Assembly: GCA_028673005.1 (NCBI GenBank)
Contig: CM054113.1
Span: 39,126,117 to 39,190,116, forward strand
Length of the DNA stretch: 64,000 nt
Direction of reading: 5' to 3'
From: Tanypteryx hageni
Taxonomy: Eukaryota; Arthropoda; Insecta; Odonata; Petaluridae
The position numbers and the translations under genes were made by a program. The notes under the pieces are model-generated. The model saw nothing but the letters and a program-made list of their open reading frames with translations, was not told where the DNA came from and made no database searches. Positions 46,501 through 56,580 of the stretch are shown piece by piece; position 1 is the stretch's first letter; each line of letters starts with the position of its first letter.

Positions 46501-48923
46501 CATAAACCTCAAAAATTCGGACATACCTAAACCTTGAAAATTTGTTTAAACAATTCCGAATTTTTAGCGGCCACATTGATGCACTTTTTCAAGATTTTCG
46601 TTTTTTCTAATCAGTTTTGCACAAAATCCAACCTAAGAAAAAAATTTTGAATCTCCAGATCATCTGGAAGTGCCTAAACATTAGTATCCTCCTATATCCT
46701 CCTCCTTCTATGTAGGAACCTCTATATATAATGATGATAACAGGAGGATACTAATGTCCAGCCCAAACTACAAGAGCTAGAGAGCTGAAAGTTTTAGTTT
46801 TTGTAGATATGATGAAGAAATTTACAAAATGAGACTTCTTACCTAAGTTACATGAGTTCGACTCCAGAAATTCCGAAAGTTGCGTTTTTCCCATAAGAAA
46901 AGCATTGCGCCATTTTTGTAAATTAATTATGGGCACTTGCCGGTAAGCTAGAAAAATGAAATTTTCAAAGTTGCTAGATGGCCGGAATATCTATCAGGAA
47001 TTATTGTCACTTTTGCTTACAGTGTCTTGGGTTCGACTCCAGAGACCCCGGAATATCTCCCATAAGTTACTCAGTGGTGGAAAACTCCTTCAGCCAAAAA
47101 ATATAGGAAAAACCCTATGCATTTTACCCACCAAGCGGGCATCCTCAGGGTTCAACCCTGTTCACTGCCAGGTCAGGTTCTCCCCTGAGGATGCCCACTT
47201 GGTGGGTGAAATGCATAGGGTTTTTCCTATATTTTTTGGCTGAAGGAGTTTTCCACCACTGAGTAATCGAAGCCAAAGTGTTCGAGCTAGCTACTACTGT
47301 CCCATAAGTTAGCATGGGTAAACGTAATCCAGTGTGCAGACCAATCTAATAAGTTTAGGAAGCTGAAATTTTGCAAGGTTATAGAATTTTTCTCATAACC
47401 AACTATAAATCGAAAATTTTAAAATTGTTAATTTTTAGGGGTTGTTTTAACCCCATTTGAACATTAAAGTTTAATAATTTTTATCTTGAAAACTATATGC
47501 TGTAGGTTCGAGTTTTTGAAATCATTTTGTAGAAAATTATACATAGAAAAAAAGGAAATTTTGAAAAAGTTAAAAAATTCGCAATTGTTTAAACATATTT
47601 TTGAAGTTTATGTATTATCGAATGTGCTACGAAGCTGAAATTTTTTTACAGGTAGATTTTGTGAAAAAAAACGAAATAAAAAATTATAAAAATTTTGATA
47701 TTTTAATTACTTTGGCTGTTAAAAATTCTTAAAATTTAAACTAATAGATAAATGTTTAGGTACTTTGGGACAAGCTAGGAAGCTGAAATTTTAAAGTTAA
47801 TTAGATCTCAGTGCATTTAAACTAACAAACATTTGAAAAGCTCCAACAATGTGTTATTGCGGCCGCATTAAAATTTGAAATTTAAACAATTAAATATTAT
47901 TTCGCTTCTAGATGTGCTACAACTTCAAATTTAACAAAAATGTGTGGAATTAACACCTTACATTGGATAAAGTATAATATTATTAAAATTGCAAATTTAA
48001 GGCGTTTTAATCAAATATTGTTCAATAAGGAAAGATAGAAATTGGGTGCAGAGGTGAAATATTTTGAATTAAAAAAATATTTTTAATAATGCTATAACTC
48101 TCTGAAATATTATTTTTTCTCAGGGTCAGATGGAATGCTTTCAGAATGCAAGCACCAACTACTTGTCATTATATATAGACGTTCCTTACAGAGGAGGAGG
48201 AGGATACTAATGTTTAGGCACTTCCAGATGAGCTGGAGATTCGAAATTTTTTTCTTAGGTAGGATTTTATGCAAAACCATCTAGAAAAAACGAAAATCTT
48301 GAAAGTGCAACCATGTGGCTATTAAAAATTTGCAATTGTTTAAACAAATTTTCAAGGTTTAGGTATTTTCGAATTTGCTACAGAGCTGACATTTTTTTTA
48401 GAGGCAGGATTTGTAAAAAAACAAAATAGGGATTATAGAAATTTTGATATTTTAATTTGTTTGGCAGTTAAAAATTCTTAAAGTTTAAACAAATAGGTAA
48501 ATGTTTAGATACTACGGGACAAGTTAGAGAGGTGAAGTTTTTAAATTATTTAGAATTTTGTCTATTTAAACGAATAAACATTTCAATGTATCCATAAAAT
48601 CGTTATTGCGGCCGTTAAAAATTATTTAAATTTAAAAAATTAGAAAAATATTATTTCACTTGTAGAAGTGCTACAACTTTAAAATTTGGCAGAAATGTGT
48701 AGCTTTAGTACCCCATAATGGAGAAAGTATAAAAATCTTAAAATTGCAAAGTTTGGGGTTGTTTTAATCTATTAATTTTACATAACGAAAAAACAGAAAT
48801 AGCTGTGGAGCTAAAATATTTAGAATTTAAAAAATATTTGTAATGATGAAATATCTGTCTGAAAAATGAATATTTTTTCAAGGTGCGATGATATGCTTGC
48901 AGAATGCAAACTCCTTCTACTAG
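43568..48923. mobile_element. Six-module Helitron-like array
   Basis: Six related AT-rich modules are joined end to end: 43568-44323 (+), about 44370-45145 (-), 45146-45940 (-), 45941-46734 (-), about 46741-48165 (+, longer type) and 48166-48923 (+). Typical modules are 750-790 bp, start TCATTATATATAGACG and end with hairpin TGCTTGCA-GTA-TGCAAGCA, seven bases and CTAG. The host base after CTAG is T. Several junctions are exactly CTAG|TCATT. This is the terminal logic of non-autonomous Helitron/HINE elements, which form tandem arrays. No Rep/helicase is encoded. Between 44324 and 44370 a lone 46-bp 5' end remains. Confidence 0.6.
47070..47300. mobile_element. Solo palindromic Penelope terminal insertion
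   Basis: Two inverted arms of about 81 bp (47070-47151 and 47183-47263) surround a 31-bp centre and are followed by 37 unrelated bases. The right arm is nearly identical to the 3' end of the Penelope-like element at about 51110-51217. Target duplication CCCATAAGTTA is present at 47059-47069 and 47301-47311. The uninterrupted target is seen, inverted, at about 13580-13600 in a related Helitron-like module. This shows that the terminal unit was mobilised on its own. Confidence 0.8.
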
Positions 48924-49265
48924 TAATTTATATGCTAATCTTTGAAACATAAAAATATAATTTACTCTTTCAACGTTCTGCAGAAATATATGCATCATGT
49001 CAGTGTAATGCCGACATAAGTCATAAACTAAAATACAAAGCAATAAAATTATGTACATACATATAACTAGTACTTAGATTAAAATGATCTTCGCAGACAA
49101 ATGCAGTTGTATGTTCTGATATATCAGATGCATATCTCCTCGTGGCTTTCAACCACAATATTCTCCGTTCTTATTTCTTTCCAAGGAGCTCAGTAGCATG
49201 AAGAACAATTTTCTCGGGATTTTAATTTGTATTTAAGCACTGAGGTACCAGGCAATACTTATAAC

Positions 49266-49790
49266 CAGGGCCGGCTTAAGGGGTGAGTCAATGTGGCATT
49301 GGCTTTGGGCGCTGAAGTTTAGGGGGCGCTGAAGTTTAGGGGGTGCAGAAGTTTAGGGGGCGCCGAAGTTTAAGGGACTTCGAAGTCTAGGAGGCATCAA
49401 AAAATCGAAAGAGCCACAGAAAAAAATCAAACAATCGCTATTGATCAACAAGAAATAAGTGAGCAGTTTAAAAAATGGAATTCTATTGCTGCCTGATTGT
49501 TTGGTATGACATTTTGAGCCAAATAAACATCACAAGTAAAGCTCTCCAAGACGTCAATTTGAATATCTTGCAAGCTATCTCCCGGCTTTCAAAATCAAAC
49601 GAATACCTTCAAAATTACACAGATGAGAAATTTATATGCGTGCTAGATGATGTAAAAAAAGTTGGCAATCGAATTTGAAATTGAACCAGAATTTAAAACA
49701 AAAAGAAATGAAAAATGAATGAAATTCAGTCATCGAAAGACAGGTTTGAGTTGATTGTAAAGCATAATGATCAGATCCAATATATATATC
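49266..49790 (+). pseudogene. hAT (ZMYM1-like) remnant
   Basis: A hAT-like end CAGGGCCGGCTTAAGG is followed by four imperfect copies of GCTGAAGTTTAGGGGGC (49315-49400). A short frame then reads VWYDILSQINITSKALQDVN and KFICVLDDVKKVGN, resembling the central part of ZMYM1-like hAT transposases (WYDIL..IN..SK.LQ). The rest of the transposase and the right end are missing where the Penelope-like element begins. Confidence 0.6.
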
Positions 49791-49794
49791 TATA

Positions 49795-50570
49795 AAAGAA
49801 TCAGAGATCTTGGTCTCTTTCGACGTGAAAAGTCTTTTTCCTAGCGTACCCTTAGAAGAAACATCCCAAATTTTAAAATCCCTTTTACAAAAACAGAACT
49901 TTAATGACAAAATTGTTCATGAATACCTACAGCTCACTTATTTATGCATGCAACAGAACATCTTTCAATTTAATAATGAAATTTACCAACAAACACAAGG
50001 TACCTCAATGGGAAACCCATTGTCACCCCTCTTAGCCAACATATTCATGTCACATTTTGAAAAGACTTGTAAAGATAAATTCCATTATTTTCCAGAAATT
50101 TGGGTTAGATATGTTGATGATATTTTCACAATTTTTGATTTAAAAAAACAAAATGTAGAAGACTTTGTGGATCAATTAAACAATATATACCATCCATAAA
50201 ATTCACCTATGAACTCCAAGAGAACATTACATTACCATTTCTGGACTTACTTAACATTAATAACAAACAACAAATAGAGTTTGATATTTTTAGGAAATCA
50301 ACACATACTGACAATTTCATTCCCAATAACTCCTTCCATCCAATGAATCATAAAACAGCTGTTTTCCAATTCCTAACACATAGATTGTGCAACATCCCCC
50401 TCAACAAAAATAGATATGCAAAAGAACTTAAACATACAAAACAAATTGCAAAGAAACTCGGTTTTGATCACAATATAATCAATAAATTAGTAAGAAAACA
50501 TAATCTTAAAAAACGTTTTCCAGCTCTACCACTCTCAAACTTGACAATAAAAAGGCTAACAAATATATAA
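49795..50570 (+). pseudogene. Penelope-like reverse transcriptase, partial and frameshifted
   Basis: The first frame reads LVSFDVKSLFPSVPLEETSQ, with the first catalytic Asp in FDVKSLF, then TQGTSMGNPLSPLLANIFMS and WVRYVDDIFTIFD, where YVDD is the RT active site. A one-base shift near 50199 moves the frame to IKFTYELQENITLPFLDLLN and KSTHTDNFIPNNSFHP, the PLE-specific thumb region (HP...K). The frame stops at 50568. The N-terminal fingers are missing. The RT would use the endonuclease nick as primer, but this copy cannot encode a complete protein. Confidence 0.88.
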
Positions 50571-50602
50571 AACTACCTTATTTTCCCATATTAAACAGGG
50601 GC

Positions 50603-51076
50603 TTGAATAAAATTTTCAAACATAAGAAATACACCATAACATACACGAATCCATATAGTTTGAAAAACCTACTGGACAGCACCAAAGATAAAACTGAAAC
50701 TCTGAACAAATCCGGAATTTACAAAATACAATGCTCACACTGCAATCTAATGTACATAGGACAAACAAGACGGAAGTTAATAACACGATTCAAAGAACAC
50801 TTGGCTCATTTTAAACACAATCATTTTGAAAAATCAAGCGTAGCCACTCATATTCTGGAAACCGGACACAGTATACACCTAGAGGATTTAACACTGCTAA
50901 CTTCAGCCAATAGTTCACTTAACTCTCTGGAAAATCTTCATATTTATAAAAACAGAAACACACTCATGAATACAGTCACAGACTTTAATAAAACTTTATA
51001 CAAATTGACCGAACTTAACACTGCTGACGCCCAAAATTCTTTTCGTTCCTCAAATGTTTTTCAGTCTTCTTTATAA
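50603..51076 (+). pseudogene. GIY-YIG endonuclease domain of the Penelope-like element
   Basis: This is the C-terminal part of the same polyprotein, separated by a stop. It encodes SGIYKIQCSHCNLMYIGQTR, carrying the GIY and YIG strands with the CxxC insertion typical of Penelope-like elements, then RKLITRFKEHLAHFKHNHFE with the catalytic Arg helix, and VATHILETGH. The open frame ends at 51074-51076. The domain itself looks intact, but without the RT in frame it is only part of a dead copy. Confidence 0.88.
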
Positions 51077-51220
51077 CCTCTCCCTTTAATTTCTTTGCAG
51101 TTGAACCCTGTTCACTGCCAGGTCAGGTTCTCCCCTGAGGATGCCCACTTGGTGGGTGAAATGCATAGGGATTTTCCTATATTTTTTGGCTGAAGGAGTT
51201 TTCCACCACTGAGTAACAAA

Positions 51221-51900
51221 AAAATGTACACAAGGAGTAATTAAGTCAATTACAAAGAATTAAAAAAACATAATTAAATATTTTGACAGTCCCCCATTGT
51301 TGCTTGATGGATGCCATTTAGTGAGATACAAGTATAAGTTTATTTTAGTGCTTATATAAAGTGGAAGTTCTAATTGATGAATGTGGTTGAAAATCACATT
51401 TCGTTGGTAAATTTTAATAAGGATCATTAATAAAAAATCTAATTAAAGTCCGCCCAGTTTTGGAGATTAAACATACAAATGGACAGACGGAGGAGACATG
51501 CCCATAAGACATTCTGCTCCTACCGCTTTGCTGATAAAGAATGCCTAAAAAGAAATTGAAACAATAAATGGGATTAATTACTCCAGTGAATAAGGTGCAA
51601 ACATCAAATTTTGCAGCATCTTATGCAGTGACACTTGAACTGCAAAAAAAAGAAGTCATTCAGTGACGATAACTTAGTTAAACAAGTAGTTCTAAAAAGA
51701 ACTAATCTGCCTACTTTCCTTTCAATACAATTTTAATATATTTACATACACCACCTTCAAAATTAACAAATTTTTGTGTTAGTAGTAGCAGTAATTTTTA
51801 TTTTTAGGTGCTGCAAGAATTACACAAGAAGAAGCACCATTTTGTTTACAGATTCGGTATGGTTAATGACAACAATATGTAGTGAAAATATAATTTGGAG
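51221..51900. other. Remainder of the intron between insertions
   Basis: AT-rich sequence without recognisable coding or repeat boundaries. Confidence 0.35.
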
Positions 51901-51917
51901 CCAATGGTGTAAAGTAT

Positions 51918-52113
51918 GGAATTAAAACTCCTGAACCATAAAATTATCCCAAGAAACAATCCCTCGTCAATAAGAAGGAAATTTAAAAACCTGTAATTAA
52001 TTTTAAATTTTTATTAAATTTTTTTAATTTAACAAATTTTTAAATTTCATTCTTATTGATGAGTGATTGTTTCTTGGGATAATTTTACAGTTCAGGAGTT
52101 TAATTTTTAATTC
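51918..52113. repeat. Palindromic AT-rich hairpin element
   Basis: The left arm GGAATTAAAACTCCTGAACC ... AATTATCCCAAGAAACAATC and its inverted copy on the right (TTGGGATAATTTTACAGTTC, then AGGAGTTTAATTTTTAATTC) form a foldback of about 195 bp with arms near 70 bp. No target duplication was identified. It is probably a MITE. Confidence 0.65.
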
Positions 52114-52779
52114 CAACAATGTGTAGTATTTATATTTTTTGCCGCAATTCCGATAGGTATGAATCGACCTAAGGGTCGATTGTTACCTCAATAGCCATGA
52201 ATTGAAACATGGCTGGAATGTGCACTCGGCTATGCTCCAGCCGAGTTCAGCAATAATCGTCATCTTAGCAACAAATCGAAAAAATGGCTTTCAAAATGCC
52301 TAAACAAAAGTTTTTGAGAAAAATTCAAACAAATACGATTAAAAATGAAAATTGTGTGATAAGAATAAGAACCTTCACTTTTCCCCCTTAGAACAGTACA
52401 AATCCCACTCTAATATCATAATTCTAAAATATTTTAAAATGCAAAAAAAGTCTCTGCACGACTGATTTTGGATTAACCATGTAAATCAAATGGGGCAAGA
52501 AGTCACCTGGAATCGAACTCAGGAGCTATAAATTCAGAATATAAATTATGGCCTGTAGTTGATCTCCGAGAATACTAGCCTAACTCCAAGTTTCATGAAG
52601 AAGATGTTAGGGGGCACACACACGCACACATGGACACCAAGGTGATCTCAACAGACTACTTTCCATTTTTGCAAAATAGGTTAAAGATGTGCATTAAAAA
52701 TGGTAAAAGCTTTTGGTCTTGCTGTATATTTGAAACTATCTTTATCTAATCAGACTTTGGTGATAAGTACTTACAGCAT

Positions 52780-53600
52780 ATATGGATGAGCATGTGTTTG
52801 CTAAGCTATATGATATAGTTAAGAATTGTTATTACTTTTCTCTATCCTTAGACAAGAGCATTGATCAGGTCAACTTCTAACCTAGATTTGATGCATTTAG
52901 AATGATTTTTCAACATTTGAAGAACAACTGAATCTTTCTCTTTGTATTACACTACCAGAGAAACTGACATTTTTGATGCAGTGCAGAAATGTGCTATTGA
53001 GTATAGAGGTTTTGGGAAGTGTTCATGTATTGTTTTGGTTGGAATGCAAGTTGGCTTTTCTGGGCTGTTAAAACAAAATTGTGTCAGTTGTCTCACAATT
53101 CACTGCATAATCTACCAAAAATCTTTGTGTGGAAAATTAGCTAAACAAGCTCATGTAATGAAGGTAGTGGTGAAAGTTACAAATCTCATTGGAGTCGGTA
53201 ACAGGTCTCTTACCCATTGCAAATTTCACATATTTTTAGAGGAAATAAAAGCTGTGTATGGAGACTTGCTTCTTCATTCTGATCTTACACATCTTACACA
53301 TTTTCCATTTTGTATGGAGCCAGCTGAAGAATTTATGGACATTGGAAGGGGAAACCTCTCAGTTTATTCATCTAACATAGAAAAATTTTTGGAGAATTTT
53401 AAATATCGCTTCAATGAATTAAGTGCATCCTTCCTCAAAATATTCTCCTTCTGCTGCTATGCACTTCTGTCAGTATTTGTAGAGCTATTGGAAGCAGTTC
53501 TGGAACACTTCTTTTGCATTGGAACACAGCACCTCCTGTGTTGCTGCGATGACTTCTCCCTCTCTACCAAAGCTAACTTAAAAATTGCATGAATACCAAC
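52780..53600 (+). pseudogene. GTF2IRD2-like hAT transposase remnant
   Basis: The frame 52942-53592 includes SCLTIHCIIYQKSLCGKLAK, HVMKVVVKVTNLIGVGNRSL, then HCKFHIFLEEIKAVYGDLLL and HSDLTHLTH. These are the CxxH block and the following HR.F...L.E....YGDLL..T.VRWLSRG blocks of GTF2IRD2/SCAND3-type hAT proteins, with the RWLSRG part eroded. The frame before 52942 shows the more degraded N-terminal catalytic region. It belongs to the hAT that spans the intron. Confidence 0.72.
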
Positions 53601-54016
53601 TGTACTCCACAGGTTATAACAAAGAGACTAGTAATACAACAAGTGAAGTTAATATAAAAGTTATTAATAAGAACGGATTTTGTCTCCCTGTATTGCTAAA
53701 GTTTAGTACTTGATGATAATGTACATGTGAGCTATTGTCATGTGCTTGTAGCACACTCTGACAGACTGTCAGGAAACCTTATGACTGTACTGCATATGTT
53801 TCAGTATAGATGTAGAAATATTTAGATTTTTATAATGCAGTCTGCAGGTAGGTATCTAAGGTACAATGCGGCCCCTCGGTGGTTTGAAGTTGGGCAGCCC
53901 TGTTATGAACCATTGAATAAAAAATCTGGTACACCTTGCAAATTATTCAAATTTCCCTGTACGCTGTATTTTGTTCATTATAAACACATTGCATGGTATT
54001 ATTTTTATTTTCTCAG

Positions 54017-54273
54017 ATATAAGGCGTCAGGAACACAAGCATTTGAGGCTTGCTGGATTTCTCCAAACCATTGGAAATACAATAACCCCTACCAGTGCTG
54101 CACTTTCTAGTGTAGCAACATTTTTAGGCTACACATTAAGTGGGAACAATCTCCGACCCACAGATGCCTTTGCTATATTTTCCATCTTTAATGCAGTACT
54201 TTTCTCAATGGGACGTTTGCCATATGCCGTGCGCTGTGTTGGAGAAGCTGATGTTTGTCTCAAACGCATTAAG
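54017..54273 (+). CDS. ABCC5: ABCC5-like exon: fifth and sixth helices of membrane domain 1
   Basis: Acceptor TTCTCAG at 54016 and donor AAG|GTTTGT after 54273. Its first two bases complete the codon left by the exon ending at 41768, giving KKIIGDIRRQEHKHLRLAGF across the junction. It continues with ITPTSAALSSVATFLGYTLS, LRPTDAFAIFSIFNAVLFSM and VRCVGEADVCLKRIK. F..F..FNA..F....LP..V....EA.V...RI is the ABCC5 end of membrane domain 1. The next exon, expected to start the linker to nucleotide-binding domain 1, is not in the window. Confidence 0.92.
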
Positions 54274-55048
54274 GTTTGTTTAGATAATATTCATGATAAT
54301 ACGGCTTTGAAACAATAATTTATTGATGAAAATATTTAGCATTGATGTATTAAATATAAATAAATTTATGAAATATAGAGTAGTTGAAAATACTACCAAT
54401 ATTTAGACTTTTTTTGGAGAATTAGAATTAGAATTTTATTGGTCCAATAGACAATTATACTATCGTATAGGACAAGTCAAGAGTATATAAAATATAAACA
54501 TAATACAAGTATAAGTAGTTATATATAACTTATCAAGTTATGTATGAGGTTTTAAGATACAACAGTAATTAATTGTCTGGGTATTTTTAAGCTAAAAATT
54601 TTAAACTATATATACTCATGTATAATGTGCTCTCATGTATAATGCACACCCATACTTTTTGCCAAAAAAATCCCGGCTTTTTCGCATACCCTGTGTATAA
54701 CGTGCACCCTAGATTTTGAGGGGTGTAAGAATAAAATTTTAGAATTATATTGTCATGTTAGTACTAACTAGAGTACCATAAACCAATAAATGCAGATCCA
54801 TCCTGGGTTACGCAAGACTCGACTTATGCAAATCCGTCTTTACGTAAAAACCTCAATAAATTAATTTTTTAAATCCGAAAATTCCGAGTTGCGGATATTT
54901 GTTTACGAGGCAAAATGCTTCAGACTTAAACTTCAAATGTTGAATGAAGTTTAAACACATCAATTTATTTTAAATTTGTCAAACTACATGTAACACTTAT
55001 TTACAGAATATTGAATTATTAGAGATATCTAATACAAAATCTTAAAAT
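54274..55048 (+). other. Start of the next intron, with a LINE 3' tail and TIR fragments
   Basis: At 54417-54600, on the minus strand, a sequence ends CAATAAAATTCTAATTCTAA. This is typical for the 3' tail of a non-LTR retrotransposon with short tail repeats. At 54610-54725 two copies of ATGTATAATG.GC.C precede CGTGCACCCTAG, resembling Tigger-like terminal sequence. No exon is recognised. Confidence 0.4.
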
Positions 55049-55218
55049 ATGAATTGATGATTTGACTCTGACCATAAACAAAAAGGAATTTAGTGAGAAG
55101 AACAGAGTGCTAAATACATATTTCGAGAGCCAGGCTCTCATCATCAGTAGCTGCTAGCGCTCTGTTCATCTCACTAAATTCCTTTTTGTTTATGGTCGGA
55201 GTCAAATCATCAATTCAT
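55049..55218. repeat. Hairpin element with Penelope-like terminal motif
   Basis: Near-perfect inverted arms of about 50 bp (ATGAATTGATGATTTGACTC and its inverse at 55199-55218) surround a centre that on the minus strand reads CTGATGATGAGAGCCTGGC, then TCTCGAAATATG. The arrangement (inverted arms around CTGA.GAT-stem-GAAA) is the same as in the Penelope terminal units at 47183 and 51130, so it is probably the solo end of a different Penelope-like family. Confidence 0.6.
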
Positions 55219-56066
55219 AGTTTTACTTGCCTCTTCTATTATCACGAAATCTTAAATTTTGTTGCATATTGCGGTCACCTTTCTTGTGTAGTTATTTGGT
55301 GCTGAAGATGATGAGAAAGAGGAATTACGTGGGTTTTAAATTACTTACATCATCAATTATATATAATATATATTCATTAACTAATAAAACTATTTCAATT
55401 TGCATATATACCTACTCTTTTTTGTTTTCGATGCGTGTTTTGTGGGAAGTCTATCTGGAGATTTTACAGGAGACTACAGCAATCAGCTGATTAGCTAGTG
55501 AAATGTATAATCAGTAGTGCCCTTTGAACCGGGCCCCACGCCTCCAGGGTCCCCGTATTTTGGAGGATCTCGGTCATCATAGGCAGAAAAAAATATTAAG
55601 ATAAAAATCTGATGTGTCCAGCATATTACTTTCTCCATACTTGTGTTACCCCTATTCATTGTTTTTCAATGGAAAAGCATACAAAATGATACAAATTTCG
55701 GTGTAGTTATCTTTTCTTTTACTCATTAAATATGAAAGAATTGCATTACCAATTTTTGGCTTTGACTAAAATATGGCTAAAAGTATGAAGATTCATATTT
55801 CTTCAATTTTATCTCATACTTCGATTGAAATTTTGAAGAAGGAGCCTTGAAACGCATATATTGAGTGATTTTATCGCTTTCATGAGGTCGGTAGCCATGG
55901 AGATCCCATTGAAACCCATTGAAAAATGACCCATTGCAATGGGTCACTTCCAGTGGGTCGATTTAGACCAAAATCTAATCAGTTCTTCTACTCAGGATAA
56001 AAATGTTAAATATAAAATTTTATGTTGCTCCGACATTTTGAGTTATCGTACACACAAAAAACCTAT

Positions 56067-56091
56067 CACACACAGACACACACACACACAT
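56067..56091. repeat. (CA)n microsatellite
   Basis: A 25-bp imperfect run of CA dinucleotides with one GA interruption, inside the hAT element. Confidence 0.8.
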
Positions 56092-56325
56092 GGCCAGACA
56101 TCATCGCAAAAATGGTCAAAACGTGTTCAGGGGGCCTCAAAATGTGTATTTCCGTTGAAATCCCAAAGTAGATTTTTTTTCCTGAGTACAGTACTCTCCC
56201 CATACTAGGCATAGAGAAAGTAAAAATGAAATAAGAATCAAAATTATTACGAATCATAAATCAAAATTATTACAATTGTCAACTTATTTGTATGGGACAC
56301 GGGAACGTCTGATTACACCTAAATT

Positions 56326-56580
56326 AACCCTAGTCTGTATAAGGTGGGTCCAATGGACCCAGGAGCACATTTAAGCAAACATATCTCAGTTACTTACAGA
56401 GATAGAATGCTCAGATATTTAATACTTGTTAATCTCGAGCTTATTTAAATACACACAAAAACTAAATGTAAAATCTTCATTTTTGTAAGAAATAAAATTC
56501 AGTTTCATTTTTCCTGACATAGACGTATAAGGTGGGTCCATCGGACCCGCCATATCCCCATGGGTTAGAAGGGAATTTTT
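56326..56580. mobile_element. Possible piggyBac-like end
   Basis: TTAA followed by CCCTAGTCTGTATAAGGTGG. A second copy of GTATAAGGTGGGTCCA.GG and a CCCATGGGTTAGAAGGG string follow within 250 bp. TTAA-CCCT is the classical piggyBac terminus, but the opposite end was not found. Confidence 0.35.

Larger units (their letters stand above)
49795..51220 (+). mobile_element. 5'-truncated Penelope-like retroelement
   Basis: It contains, in order, a reverse-transcriptase core, a linker, a GIY-YIG endonuclease and a terminal unit that recurs as a solo insertion at 47070. Truncation at the 5' side (about 49795) inside the RT domain is typical for target-primed retroelements. The 3' unit (51100-51217) contains CTGAGGATGCCCACTTGG followed by TGGGTGAAATGCATAGGG, a small hairpin discussed under findings. 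Confidence 0.85.
42091..53902 (+). mobile_element. Old hAT (GTF2IRD2-like) element filling the ABCC5-like intron
   Basis: The left end CAGGGTTGTCCAACTGGCAG and the right end, read inward, CAGGGCTGCCCAACTTC match. Flanks ATATAAAC (42083-42090) and TTATGAAC (53903-53910) agree at 6 of 8 positions, as for an old target duplication. A degenerate transposase on the + strand (C-terminal part 52780-53600) fits the ends. The 11.8-kb span is mostly later insertion: Helitron-like modules, a ZMYM1-like hAT, a Penelope-like element and a palindrome. Confidence 0.6.

Noticed and set aside
43568..48923. Interpretation as simple foldback (TIR) DNA transposons
   Set aside because: The two ends of a module are different from each other, no target duplications are seen, and junctions are exactly CTAG|TC. 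Helitron-like ends explain this better, though not conclusively.
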